Source: an uncultured Paracoccus sp.
GTDB lineage: Bacteria; Pseudomonadota; Alphaproteobacteria; Rhodobacterales; Rhodobacteraceae
NCBI RefSeq assembly: GCF_947496875.1
Contig: NZ_CANMEH010000008.1
Coordinates: forward strand, 62,001-126,000
Length of the DNA: 64,000 bases
Direction: 5' to 3'
The notes below the pieces were generated by a model. The model saw only the letters and a list, made by a program, of their open reading frames with translations, was not told the DNA's origin and ran no database searches. Position numbers and translations under genes: made by a program. Below, piece by piece: positions 7,960 through 15,811 of this stretch. Within the stretch, counting starts at the first letter, position 1, and each line of letters opens with the position of its first letter.

Positions 7960-9264
7960 TCATTCGTGCGGCGCCAGCACGAAACGGATCACGAACAGCG
8001 CCGCCACCACCCAGGTCGCCACATGCACCTCGCGCGACCGGCCGGTCAGCAGCTTCAGCCCCGCATAGCTGATGAAGCCGAAGGCCAGCCCGTTCGCGAT
8101 CGAATAGGTGAACGGCATCGCCAGCGCCGCCAGCACCGACGGCGCCGCCTCGGTCACGTCGTCCCAGTCGATCTCGACCAGTTCGCGCAGCATCAGCGTC
8201 GCGACATACAGCAGCGCCGGCGCGGTCGCCTGCACCGGCACCGACCCGGCCAGCGGCGCCAGGAACATCGCGCCCAGGAACAGCACCGCCACGACCAGCG
8301 CGGTCAGCCCGGTGCGGCCGCCGGCCTGCACCCCGGCGGCGCTTTCCACATAGGCGGTGGTCGATGACGTCCCCAGCATCGAGCCGGCGACGATCGCCGT
8401 CGAATCCGCCATCAGCGCCCGGCTGAGACCCTTGTTGCTGTGCTGCGGCCCCTCGACCAGCAGCCCGGCGCGCTTGGCGACCCCGATCAGGGTGCCCGTC
8501 GCGTCGAACACCTCGACCAGCACCAGCACCAGCACGACGTTGACCAGCCCCAGCCCCAGCGCCCCCATCACGTCCAGCTGCATGAAGGTCGGCGCGACCG
8601 AGGGCGGCGCCGACAGGATCCCGCCGAATTCGCTGTTGCCCACCGCGATCGACAGCAGCGTCACTGCCAGGATGCCGATCAGGATCGCGCCCGGCACCTT
8701 CAGCGCGTCCAGTGCCGCGATCACCAGGAACCCGGTCACCGTCAGCAGCACCGGGGCCGAGGTGACGTCGCCCAGCGTGACGAAGGTCGCGGGGCTGGCC
8801 ACCACCAGCCCCGACGAGGTCAGGGCGATGATCGCTAGGAACAGCCCGATCCCGGCGGCGATGGCGCTGCGCATCGAATGCGGGATGCCGGCGATCAGCC
8901 AGCGCCGGATCCCGGTCACCGACAGGATCAGGAAGATCACCCCGGAAATGAACACCGCGCCCAGCGCCTGCTGCCACGTATAGCCCAGCGCGCCCACGAC
9001 GGTGAAGGCGAAGAACGCGTTCAGCCCCATGCCCGGCGCCATGCCGATCGGCCAGTTCGCCCACAACCCCATGATCGCGGAGCCGATCGCGGCGGCCAGG
9101 CAGGTGGCGACGAACACCGCGTCCCGGTCCATCCCGGTGGTCGACAGGATGTCCGGGTTGACAAAGATGATATAGGCCATGGTCAGGAAGGTGGTGACCC
9201 CCGCAACCAGCTCGGTCCGAACCGTGGTCCCGTGCGCCTCCAGCCTGAAGTAGTCCGCGATCAT
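7960..9264 (-). CDS. AzgA-type adenine/guanine/hypoxanthine permease
   Basis: This 434-residue NCS2 permease of the AzgA/PbuG subfamily is a membrane symporter for hypoxanthine, guanine or adenine. It starts MIADYFRLEAHGTTVRTEL, the typical opening of the family, followed by AGVTTFLTMAYIIFVNP and the conserved GMAPGMGLNAFFAF motif. Residues around ALMADSTAIVAGSMLGTSST also match. The start at 9264 has a strong purine-rich site (GGGAGAGGGG) upstream; an in-frame extension to 9525 adds sequence foreign to the family. It is first in the permease-permease-deaminase run, with 18 bp to the next gene. It brings in purines that the deaminase and XDH then process. Confidence 0.92.
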   Translation of the reverse strand: MIADYFRLEAHGTTVRTELVAGVTTFLTMAYIIFVNPDILSTTGMDRDAVFVATCLAAAIGSAIMGLWANWPIGMAPGMGLNAFFAFTVVGALGYTWQQALGAVFISGVIFLILSVTGIRRWLIAGIPHSMRSAIAAGIGLFLAIIALTSSGLVVASPATFVTLGDVTSAPVLLTVTGFLVIAALDALKVPGAILIGILAVTLLSIAVGNSEFGGILSAPPSVAPTFMQLDVMGALGLGLVNVVLVLVLVEVFDATGTLIGVAKRAGLLVEGPQHSNKGLSRALMADSTAIVAGSMLGTSSTTAYVESAAGVQAGGRTGLTALVVAVLFLGAMFLAPLAGSVPVQATAPALLYVATLMLRELVEIDWDDVTEAAPSVLAALAMPFTYSIANGLAFGFISYAGLKLLTGRSREVHVATWVVAALFVIRFVLAPHE

Positions 9265-9665
9265 CCTGCCCCTCTCCCTCGCGGCCGCTTGCCGCGGCCC
9301 TTTTCGCCGGCATCCGGGGCCGGTCTGCTTCAATCCTGCCCGCGATCCTGTCACCGGCCCTGCCAGCCGTCCAGCATCCACCCGGGGCAGCACGGCCGAT
9401 CCGGGCAGCCTATGGGCGAGTGGCCGGGCGGGTCCTTGTCGGAGTTCGCGCGACTGTTTCAAGCTTTCGCGCAGAATGGCGGGCCTGACCGGGCCGGTGC
9501 GGGTCCGGTCGGCCGGTTTGGGCAAGGTTCCGCCGTCCGGCGCGCCTGACCACGACGTGAGGTGACACGCGCGCCCGGTCGTTTATGGATCGGGAAACTT
9601 CGTGGTTAACAGCAGCGGCCCGGCCGGACCGGCAGGCCGCGCAGCGACAGCGAAAGGCCCGCGCC
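9265..9665. other. 401-bp intergenic region between divergent genes
   Basis: This gap holds the upstream regions of the azgA-like permease (left, minus strand) and of the Pro/Glu-rich exported protein (right, plus strand). A ribosome-binding purine stretch sits beside the permease start. A short 6-bp GGCCGC/GCGGCC hairpin is at 9283-9299. No convincing promoter, riboswitch aptamer or small gene was recognised. The frame of the downstream gene is open back to 9585 but without a better start. Confidence 0.5.
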
Positions 9666-10496
9666 ATGACGCACCGCCACCCTCCGACCCGTCCCCGGAC
9701 GCTGGCCCTGATCGCCTGCCTGTTCGCGACACAAGCGGGCGCCCAGACCAGCGGCGACCTGCCGACCCCCAGCGAGATCTGGCGGCACCTGTCGCCCCCC
9801 GCCGAATCGACCCCAGAGCCCGAACCCGCTCCGGCGCCCGAACCGGCGCCCGCGCCTGCCCCCACGCCCGAACCGGAACCCGCGCCCGCGCCGGAACCGG
9901 CGCCGACCCTCACGCCCACACCGGAACCCACGCCCGCCCCCGAGCCGGCGCCCACGGCGCCGCCCGAACCGGCGCCTGACTCGGCACCCGCGCCCGCTCC
10001 GGCACCCGCGCCTGAACCGGCACCTGCGCCCACGCCCGAACCCGCACCCACGCCCGAACCAGCGCCAACCCCCGAACCCGCACCCGTCCCTGAACCGACG
10101 GCACCCGCAGCCCCGCCCAGCGCACCCGCCGCGGCCACCCCGCGCAGCGCGCCCGCCGCCACGACCCAACGGACCGCGCCCGCGTCCACCGCCCCCGCGC
10201 CGTTCCGCACCTTGGCCCAGGCCCGGGTCGTGATCCACTATCCCGAACTTGACGGCCGGCCGCGGTCCCAGCGGCTGGTCGCCACCCTGCTCGCCGCCGG
10301 CGCCGGCGAGATCCAGACCCGCGCCGTCCGCTACCCGGTCGACCGGCAGAGCATCCGCTACTACCACCCCGCCGACCGCGCGGTCTCCTACGTCATCGCC
10401 GACCTCGTCGGCGGCGGCGGCCCCGCGACCGTCTCCGACTTCACCACCTTCCGCCCGTCGCCGCGGATCGGCACGGTCGAGATCTGGCTGCCCTGA
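9666..10496 (+). CDS. Exported Pro/Glu/Ala-repeat protein with small C-terminal domain
   Basis: The product has 276 residues. Residues 1-27 form a signal peptide (basic MTHRHPPTRPR, then LALIACLFATQAGAQ). Residues about 50-150 are an almost pure repeat of Pro, Glu and Ala (PEPAPAPEPAP type), followed by an Ala/Thr/Pro stretch to about 180. This is a rigid, extended linker. Residues about 180-276 form a folded domain with VVIHYPELDGRPRSQRLVA and VSYVIADLV and end in GTVEIWLP. Its alternation resembles the small alpha/beta domains found at the end of LytR-type or SPOR-like envelope proteins, but I cannot assign a family. It probably spans the periplasm. Its partner and function are unknown. Confidence 0.8.
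   Translation: MTHRHPPTRPRTLALIACLFATQAGAQTSGDLPTPSEIWRHLSPPAESTPEPEPAPAPEPAPAPAPTPEPEPAPAPEPAPTLTPTPEPTPAPEPAPTAPPEPAPDSAPAPAPAPAPEPAPAPTPEPAPTPEPAPTPEPAPVPEPTAPAAPPSAPAAATPRSAPAATTQRTAPASTAPAPFRTLAQARVVIHYPELDGRPRSQRLVATLLAAGAGEIQTRAVRYPVDRQSIRYYHPADRAVSYVIADLVGGGGPATVSDFTTFRPSPRIGTVEIWLP
9813..10115 (+). repeat. Degenerate Pro-Glu-Pro-Ala coding repeat
   Basis: About 300 bp of short tandem units (cccgaaccggcgcc-like) encode the PEPA linker of the exported protein. Such tracts expand and contract easily, so length polymorphism between strains is likely. The opposite strand reads as a long spurious Gly/Ala/Ser-rich frame because of the composition. Confidence 0.85.
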
Positions 10497-10535
10497 CCCG
10501 CGGCGACCGGTCCGGTTCGGTCCGTCAGGGCGGCG

Positions 10536-10958
10536 CTACTCGGGCCGGACCCTGGCCATCTCCTCGGGGCTGAGGAAGTAGAGGTGCATGTCATAATGCG
10601 GCACCTCGAATCCCGCGTGCCCCTCCGGCTCAAAGCCGATGTTCACGTGATCGACGGCGGGCAGCCCCGCCATCCCCGACAGGGCCGGCCAGGACTTCCC
10701 TGCCGCGAACTCGTCCTGGGCGATCATGAACTCCAGGCAGACGATCCTGCCCTGGTGCACGCAGTAGATGGGCCCGAGCGGCATGGTTGCCGGCGCCCCC
10801 CAATGCGCGCCCATCCCGGGCACCGTGGGCGACAGCTGCACGACACCCTCGGGCAGCGAGTCGGCGCGGGGCAGCGCATCATAGGCCCCCTGCGCCGTGG
10901 CCGTCGCAGGGAGGGCCAGCAGACCAAGCAGCAGGGTGGACGCACGTTTTCCGATCAT
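10536..10958 (-). CDS. Exported protein resembling DUF5602/TTHB210-like domain
   Basis: The 140-residue product has an N-terminal signal peptide (MIGKRASTLLLGLLALPATATAQ) and a single small domain. The domain shows GMGAHW, then PIYCVHQGRIVCLEFMIAQ with two Cys, then HVNIGFEPEGHAGFEVPHYDMHLYFLS. The His/Asp-rich pattern HWxxP...PHYDMHLYF resembles the TTHB210-like/DUF5602 domain, which has no well-established function; the His residues could bind metal. It is followed after 100 bp by another small exported protein gene on the same strand. The assignment is by recall of the motif and is moderately sure. Confidence 0.7.
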   Translation of the reverse strand: MIGKRASTLLLGLLALPATATAQGAYDALPRADSLPEGVVQLSPTVPGMGAHWGAPATMPLGPIYCVHQGRIVCLEFMIAQDEFAAGKSWPALSGMAGLPAVDHVNIGFEPEGHAGFEVPHYDMHLYFLSPEEMARVRPE

Positions 10959-11058
10959 CTCGTTCTGCTCCTGTCACGATCAGGGAAATGGCAACGATTC
11001 GACGAAATGGGCGTGGTGCGGGCGGCGGGCGGTCAGCCGCTCTCTGTCTGGCGCCCAC

Positions 11059-11523
11059 CTAGGACGGCGGGACCGGAATCGGCAGGATGCTGGCGATCTT
11101 CCACGCGTCGCCCTCCCTGACCCAGATCTGGTTGAGCAGAAAGCGCGCGGGCTGCGCGTCCTGACCGGCCGGGGCGATCATGAACGTGACGGGCACGTAA
11201 AGCTGCACCACGTCGGGACCCAGCTCGACGATCTTCAGGTCGTCGAGCATGGGGTCGAGCGACCATGTGCCCTGGTAGAGCGTCCCGAACCGTTCGAGCG
11301 CCGCGTCCCTGCCCCAGATCGGCGCACCGCGCGTGATCCACAGGAACGCGGGCGAGTCCTGCAGCAACGTGCCGGCCGCCTCGATGTCGTGGGCGTTCTG
11401 CGCCGCCACGAACGCGTCGAACCGCTCCCTGACGTCGTCCCGGGGTTCAGCCTGGGCGCTTCCGATCATTCCGATCGTGGAAAGCAGAAGGACGAAAATG
11501 GCAGTCCGCGAGGTCCTGTTCAT
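11059..11523 (-). CDS. Exported SnoaL/DUF4440-like (NTF2 fold) protein
   Basis: The ATG at 11523 is preceded by a strong AAGGGAGGG site and is preferred to the in-frame start at 11541. The 154-residue product has a signal peptide (NRTSRTAIFVLLLSTIGMIGSAQA). An NTF2-like alpha+beta domain follows: VRERFDAFVAAQNAHDIEAAGTLL, then FLWITRGAPIWGRDAALERF, ending in DAWKIASILPIPVP. This is the pattern of DUF4440/SnoaL-like proteins. These bind small ligands or act as cyclases, isomerases or inhibitors. No activity can be named. The upstream region is unusually AT-rich and contains a plausible promoter. Confidence 0.8.
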   Translation of the reverse strand: MNRTSRTAIFVLLLSTIGMIGSAQAEPRDDVRERFDAFVAAQNAHDIEAAGTLLQDSPAFLWITRGAPIWGRDAALERFGTLYQGTWSLDPMLDDLKIVELGPDVVQLYVPVTFMIAPAGQDAQPARFLLNQIWVREGDAWKIASILPIPVPPS

Positions 11524-11550
11524 GACAGCCCTCCCTTCCATAACTTTCTC

Positions 11551-11578
11551 GAATAACAGAATTTTTTCCGTTAATCAA
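11551..11578 (-). promoter_or_regulatory. Possible sigma-70-type promoter of the DUF4440-like gene
   Basis: Reading the minus strand, TTGATT (11578-11573) and TTATTC (11556-11551) are separated by 16 bp, 28 bp before the start codon at 11523. It lies in one of the few AT-rich stretches of the window. The -10 match is weak, so this is only a candidate. Confidence 0.3.
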
Positions 11579-11613
11579 GATGCATCATCAACTTACCAGC
11601 GGTCCGCAGGCGT

Positions 11614-11656
11614 GCGCCAGCCGGCCCGAATTTTGGGCTGGCGCCCCTCGCGAGGG
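11614..11656. terminator. Inverted repeats after the lower-GC gene, possible transcription end
   Basis: A 9-bp stem (GCGCCAGCC at 11614-11622 with GGCTGGCGC at 11636-11644) is followed at once by the palindrome CCCTCGCGAGGG (11645-11656). It lies downstream of the 11726-12892 gene and upstream of the DUF4440-like gene. No U-run adjoins it, so a Rho-independent terminator is possible but not certain. Confidence 0.35.
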
Positions 11657-11725
11657 ATCTCCGCAGCGCGCTTCGGTTGCCCGACGCCCATCGCACCAAT
11701 GTCGCGCGGCGCACTTCCAAGTCAT

Positions 11726-12892
11726 TTAGCGCGGGCTTGGTATCAAAACCGTCCATCGAGCGCTGATCGAGTCCGCCACTGTCCTCGCTTCGTAGTGTGC
11801 CGCATCTTCATGATAGCCCCAATTAGCTGCAAGGATCTTGGCGGTCTCTGTTATTGCCTGATCTAGACCTGCGGAATAAAATTGCGCCATCAAGCCGACG
11901 AGTTGTGCTTCTGATGGAAGTGGTTTTTTCACGCCGGCACGCTGCTTTCGTTTCGGACGGATGACATAAGCGCCCATCATCCAAAGCAGCTGATCCGCAT
12001 CGTTGACGCTCTCCCCTTTCGGCGTGACGGCTTCACCTATTATCGCGTATTTCCAGAAGTCACGTTCTTCCTTCGAGAGACCCTTGAACAGAACGTCCGG
12101 TGGATACCCATTCGTCACCGCGTCCCGCGCATCCTGCGGCATCCAGGCGCGGAGCAGTCTGATCACGTGACGGTCAGGCTTGAACGATTGCCAGCCGAGG
12201 TTCCGCAGAAACTCGGACGCGAGCGCCGGACCCATACCGAATATCTTTGTCGCGCTAACGTCGGGGCTGGATCGTAGAGCTTTGTCCCCTTTGGCGAGCA
12301 GCAGGCTGACTGCCGCCGTCAACTTCGTGTCGCTAAGTCGCGAATCCCGTTCTCGCAACTCCTCGCGCGCCTCATTCAGCAAATGGCCGTACTCAGGTGT
12401 TGATCGAAGAAATTGAGCAAAGCGGATAATAGACTTCGAATCCTGCCGTGCCGTCTGCCCCCCTAAGATCGCAGTCAGCCGGGCGAGAAGCGCTTCTCTC
12501 TCCGTTGGTGCGTCCGCGACCGATGCGACGGCAACAGGATCAAACTTTAAAAGTGCGGATTTGAGATCTTCTAACTTCGCGATCACTTTGCTCCAATTAC
12601 GGCTGTTGCTTGCAAGCGCCAGAGCAGCGGCCGTAAATACTTCATCATCGGGGGACGCAGCACCAGCACCCATGGATGGAAGGAGAGGTTGAAACTTCGA
12701 CGCTACGGCGTCCTTGAGTTCGTCGCCAACGGTTCCCGGTGGGGCGCCATAATCTCGCGCGACTCGTCCCGCAATTACGGGATTAAAGAAAATCGCTTTG
12801 CGCATCGCGTCGAAGTCGAGGACAAAGGCATGGTCCTTTTGACGAACGAGATAACCGGTATTTGTCGCCTCTGACGTATACGACTTATTCAC
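11726..12892 (-). CDS. Uncharacterised protein with helix-hairpin-helix/glycosylase-like core, lower GC
   Basis: The 388-residue soluble protein does not fit a family I can name. Residues 213-250 (KIFGMGPALASEFLRNLGW then KPDRHVIRLLRAW) resemble the HhH-GPD motif of base-excision DNA glycosylases: a G-x-G-P hairpin at 219-222 and an Asp at 240 before RHV, where the catalytic Asp would be (inference). The rest is mostly predicted helix. GTG at 12892 is the likely start; it overlaps the last 8 bp of thyX (GTGAATAA), so the two are translationally coupled. Base and codon use differ clearly from neighbours, with many A/T third positions (AAA, TTT, GAT, AAT), which suggests acquisition by transfer. 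No mobile-element ends are visible. Confidence 0.75.
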   Translation of the reverse strand: MNKSYTSEATNTGYLVRQKDHAFVLDFDAMRKAIFFNPVIAGRVARDYGAPPGTVGDELKDAVASKFQPLLPSMGAGAASPDDEVFTAAALALASNSRNWSKVIAKLEDLKSALLKFDPVAVASVADAPTEREALLARLTAILGGQTARQDSKSIIRFAQFLRSTPEYGHLLNEAREELRERDSRLSDTKLTAAVSLLLAKGDKALRSSPDVSATKIFGMGPALASEFLRNLGWQSFKPDRHVIRLLRAWMPQDARDAVTNGYPPDVLFKGLSKEERDFWKYAIIGEAVTPKGESVNDADQLLWMMGAYVIRPKRKQRAGVKKPLPSEAQLVGLMAQFYSAGLDQAITETAKILAANWGYHEDAAHYEARTVADSISARWTVLIPSPR

Positions 12893-13808
12893 CCCAAACC
12901 TCCAAAAACTCCCGCCACTCGCCCTTGCTCATCCCGGAGTTTTCCTGGGTCACCGCCTCGCCGGCCAGCCGCCGCTTCAGCACCGCGACCCCGGTGGCCG
13001 ACAGCGACGCGCCGCCCAGCCGGTAATCTGCGAAGGCCTTGTAGGCCAGCGGCACCCAGTCGGCGGTGATCCGGGCGATCGCCTCGGCATAGACCCGGAT
13101 CTCGTACTGGGCGTGCGGGTCGGCCCGCAGCCGCAGGAAATGGAACAGGTTGTGCAGGTCGGTCTTCCAGTACCACTGCGTGTAGATGCTGGCCGGCAGG
13201 TTCATCCGCGCCAGTTCCCGGGCCAGCCCCTGCTGCGGCGACCCGTCCGGGGCGGTGTCGCCCAGCATCGCCTCGTAATGGTCATAGGCCCGGGACGCGT
13301 CGCCCTTCAGGAACTCCAGCACCCGCTGCGCCTCGTCCCCGTCCAGCGCCGCGCCGCGGCCCTGGTTGTTGATCGTGGACTGCGCCGCCAGCTGCTCCGG
13401 CGCCGGCACGTAGAACTCGCGGTCCAGGATCGAATAGCGCGCCGAGTACTCGTTCACGTTGGCGGTGCGGTGGCGGATCCACTGCCGCGCCACGAACACC
13501 GGCAGCTTGACGTGGAACTTGACCTCGCACATCTCGAACGGGGTCGAGTGCCAGTGCCGCATCAGATAGCGGATCAGCCCCTCGTCATTCTGCACCGCCT
13601 TCGTTCCGCGGCCATAGCTGACCCGCGCCGCCTGCACGATCGCCGCGTCGTCGCCCATGTAGTCGACGACCCGCACCATGCCGTGGTCCAGCACCGGATG
13701 CGCGACATGCAGATGCGCCTCGATCCCCGGGGCGGTGGCGCGCAGCGTCTGGTGCCGCTCGGCGCGGGCGGCCTCGATCTCTTGCTGCTGGTCAGGGGTC
13801 AGGGTCAT
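12885..13808 (-). CDS. thyX: Flavin-dependent thymidylate synthase ThyX
   Basis: ThyX methylates dUMP to dTMP using methylene-tetrahydrofolate and FAD/NADPH. The start at 13808 gives 307 residues. The ThyX signature is present with RHR at residues 112-114 and NEYSARYS at 119-126. The conserved opening VRVVDYMGDDAAIVQAARVS and the C-terminal YEIRVYAEAI...W.P.A are also seen. Longer in-frame starts up to 14048 run through the promoter region and give non-family sequence. Its last 8 bp overlap the GTG of an unknown HhH protein gene. About 120 bp upstream are three GAAC half-sites spaced as LexA boxes. Confidence 0.95.
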   Translation of the reverse strand: MTLTPDQQQEIEAARAERHQTLRATAPGIEAHLHVAHPVLDHGMVRVVDYMGDDAAIVQAARVSYGRGTKAVQNDEGLIRYLMRHWHSTPFEMCEVKFHVKLPVFVARQWIRHRTANVNEYSARYSILDREFYVPAPEQLAAQSTINNQGRGAALDGDEAQRVLEFLKGDASRAYDHYEAMLGDTAPDGSPQQGLARELARMNLPASIYTQWYWKTDLHNLFHFLRLRADPHAQYEIRVYAEAIARITADWVPLAYKAFADYRLGGASLSATGVAVLKRRLAGEAVTQENSGMSKGEWREFLEVWGE

Positions 13809-13929
13809 GGGGCGATTCCTTCGGCATCTGTCCCGGGCATTGTGGGGGTGCCGGTGTTTCAACACAAGTTGTGGTGGTACCGGCCATCTGTTGTGGGCGG
13901 CGGATCGGGGTGGGGCAGGAAAACTGCAT

Positions 13930-13955
13930 GAACCATGCATGAACGCTGCATGAAC
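13930..13955. promoter_or_regulatory. Triple GAAC-N7-GAAC-N7-GAAC, LexA-type SOS boxes
   Basis: Three GAAC half-sites start at 13930, 13941 and 13952, exactly 11 bp apart. Each is part of a repeated TGCATGAAC 9-mer (13925, 13936, 13947). Alphaproteobacterial LexA binds the direct repeat GAAC-N7-GAAC (GTTC-N7-GTTC on the other strand), so this forms two overlapping boxes. It lies between divergent thyX (start 13808) and gloA (start 14063), about equally far from both. Spacing is seen directly; LexA binding is inferred. It could instead be an iteron-like site for another regulator. Confidence 0.6.
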
Positions 13956-14062
13956 ATCGCCCGGTCCGGCGCAGCAGCCGGGTGGCTGGCCCGTGCCCCT
14001 CTGGACCCCGCCGGACGGCTCTGCCACCCTGCCCCGGAACCACCGCAAACAGGGATGACCGC

Positions 14063-14491
14063 ATGACGATCCGCTATCTGCACACCATGGTCCGGGTCAA
14101 GGATCTGGACGCCACGATGCGCTTCTTCGGCCTGCTGGGCCTGCGCGAAACCCGCCGCGTCGACAACGACAAGGGCCGGTTTTCACTGGTTTTCATGGCG
14201 CCGGAAGGGCAGGAGGAAACGCCCGTCGAACTGACGTACAACTGGGACGGCGACGACGCCCTGCCCTCGGACAGCCGCCATTTCGGCCATCTCGCCTACA
14301 GCGTCGACGACATCTACGCGATGTGCGAAAAGCTGCAGAACGCCGGCGTGACGATCAACCGCCCGCCCCGCGACGGCCACATGGCCTTCATCCGCAGCCC
14401 CGACAACATCTCCGTCGAACTGCTCCAGGCCGGCGCCCCCCTGCCGCCCAAGGAACCCTGGGCCAGCATGGAAAATACCGGTCACTGGTAA
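14063..14491 (+). CDS. gloA: Lactoylglutathione lyase (glyoxalase I)
   Basis: GloA isomerises the methylglyoxal-glutathione hemithioacetal to S-lactoylglutathione. It has 142 residues with the VOC fold: RYLHTMVRVKDLDATMRFF at the start with the first metal His, ELTYNWD with the metal Glu, FGHLAYSVDDIY with the second His, and a C-terminal SVELLQ Glu. The ATG at 14063 follows GGGATGACC. It is divergent from thyX. The downstream hairpin and the LexA-type box separate it from the radical SAM operon, so it is probably not part of that unit. Confidence 0.95.
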   Translation: MTIRYLHTMVRVKDLDATMRFFGLLGLRETRRVDNDKGRFSLVFMAPEGQEETPVELTYNWDGDDALPSDSRHFGHLAYSVDDIYAMCEKLQNAGVTINRPPRDGHMAFIRSPDNISVELLQAGAPLPPKEPWASMENTGHW

Positions 14492-14541
14492 GGGGTTAGC
14501 GGAACCCCCGCGGGGAATGCGGCGGCTGACGCCGCGTTCCC
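14492..14541 (+). terminator. Two hairpins after gloA
   Basis: Right after the gloA stop, GGGGTT (14492-14497) pairs with AACCCC (14503-14508). A second, strong hairpin at 14513-14541 has a 12-bp stem (GGGAATGCGGCG with CGCCGCGTTCCC, one G-U pair) and a 5-nt loop. There is no U-run. The second stem is a likely end for the gloA transcript and sits just before the LexA-type box of the next operon. Confidence 0.5.
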
Positions 14542-14548
14542 GATTGCA

Positions 14549-14563
14549 GAACATATCAGGAAC
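14549..14563. promoter_or_regulatory. GAAC-N7-GAAC LexA-type box upstream of radical SAM/UdgX operon
   Basis: GAAC (14549-14552), seven bases ATATCAG, GAAC (14560-14563) is an exact match to the alphaproteobacterial LexA consensus. It ends 15 bp before the ATG of the radical SAM gene, where a bound repressor would block transcription. This supports SOS control of the two-gene repair operon. Binding is inferred. Confidence 0.65.
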
Positions 14564-14578
14564 ATATAGCGTCGCGGC

Positions 14579-15811
14579 ATGGGAACCCTCAGCCTCGACC
14601 GCAAGCTCGCGATTCTGTCGGACGCCGCCAAATACGACGCCTCCTGCGCCTCCAGCGGGACCGAACGCCGCGACGCGCGAACGGGCGGGCTGGGCTCGAC
14701 CGAAGGCTCGGGCATCTGCCACGCCTACACGCCCGACGGCCGCTGCATCAGCCTGCTGAAGATCCTGATGACGAATTTCTGCATCTTCGACTGCGCCTAC
14801 TGCGTGAACCGCGTCAGCTCCAACGTCGAACGCGCCCGCTTCACCGTGGACGAGGTCGTGACGCTGACGCTGGAATTCTATCGCCGCAACTATATCGAGG
14901 GGCTGTTCCTGTCCTCCGGCATCATCCGCTCGCCCGACGCGACGATGGCCGACATGGTGCGCATCGCCAGGACGCTGCGCACCGACCACGGCTTCAAGGG
15001 CTACATCCACCTCAAGACCATCCCAGACGCCAGCCCGGAACTGCTGGACGAGGCCGGGCTCTACGCCGACCGGCTGTCGATCAACATCGAACTGCCGCAG
15101 GACGCGTCGATCCGCGAACTCGCCCCGGAAAAGCGCCCCGAGACGATCCGGGCGGCGATGGGCCGCGTCCATCTCACGCGCGAGGCCAGCCGCGACCGCA
15201 GCCACCGCGGCAAGCGGCCGGCAACATTCGCGCCCGCCGGCCAGTCGACCCAGATGATCGTGGGCGCCGATCAGGCGAACGACACCGCGATCCTGTCCAC
15301 CGCCGCCCGCCTCTATACGGGCTACGGGCTCAAGCGCGTCTATTATTCGGCCTTTTCCCCGATCCCGGATGCCAGCCGCGCGCTGCCCCTCGTTCGTCCG
15401 CCCTTGATGCGGGAACACCGACTATACCAGGCCGATTGGCTGATGCGCTTCTACGGCTTCGACGTGGACGAGATCGCCGGCGCCGCCCCCTCGGGCAACC
15501 TGGATCTGGAGGTCGATCCCAAGCTGGCCTGGGCGCTGGCGCACCGCGACGACTTTCCCCTGGACGTCAATCGCGCGCCGCGGGAATTGCTGCTGCGCGT
15601 TCCGGGGTTCGGCACCAAAACGGTGAACCGCATCATGACGGCGCGGCGACACGGGGTGCTGCGCTATGACGATCTGCTGCGGATGGGCGCGGGCATGAAA
15701 AAGGCGCGGGCGTTCGTCAGCCTGCCGGGGTGGAGCCCGCGGGCGCTGACCGACAGCGCCGATCTGCGCGCCCGTTTCGCGCCCCCGGCGGAACAGCTGC
15801 AGCTGATCTGA
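14579..15811 (+). CDS. Putative DNA modification/repair radical SAM protein (TIGR03916-like)
   Basis: This 410-residue radical SAM enzyme carries the 4Fe-4S motif as CIFDCAYC (Cys68, Cys72, Cys75). The opening KLAILSDAAKYDASCASSG, the GICHAYTPDGRCISLLKILMTN stretch before the cluster and ANDTAILSTAARLY match the family described as putative DNA modification/repair radical SAM protein. A C-terminal helix-hairpin-helix (about 340-380, VPGFGTKTVNRIMTARRHG) would bind DNA. Its stop shares a base with the ATG of the UdgX-fusion gene (TGATG), so both are coupled. The family is known to co-occur with the DUF4130 protein, but its reaction is unknown. An exact LexA-type box precedes it. Confidence 0.9.
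   Translation: MGTLSLDRKLAILSDAAKYDASCASSGTERRDARTGGLGSTEGSGICHAYTPDGRCISLLKILMTNFCIFDCAYCVNRVSSNVERARFTVDEVVTLTLEFYRRNYIEGLFLSSGIIRSPDATMADMVRIARTLRTDHGFKGYIHLKTIPDASPELLDEAGLYADRLSINIELPQDASIRELAPEKRPETIRAAMGRVHLTREASRDRSHRGKRPATFAPAGQSTQMIVGADQANDTAILSTAARLYTGYGLKRVYYSAFSPIPDASRALPLVRPPLMREHRLYQADWLMRFYGFDVDEIAGAAPSGNLDLEVDPKLAWALAHRDDFPLDVNRAPRELLLRVPGFGTKTVNRIMTARRHGVLRYDDLLRMGAGMKKARAFVSLPGWSPRALTDSADLRARFAPPAEQLQLI

Noticed and set aside
9283..9305. GC hairpin followed by TTTT, terminator-like on the plus strand
   Set aside because: Only 6 bp of stem, and there is no plus-strand gene upstream for it to end.
9410..10210. Gly/Ala/Ser repeat protein on the minus strand
   Set aside because: It is the reverse complement of the Pro/Glu/Ala repeat; the plus-strand frame has a signal peptide and a folded C-terminal domain.
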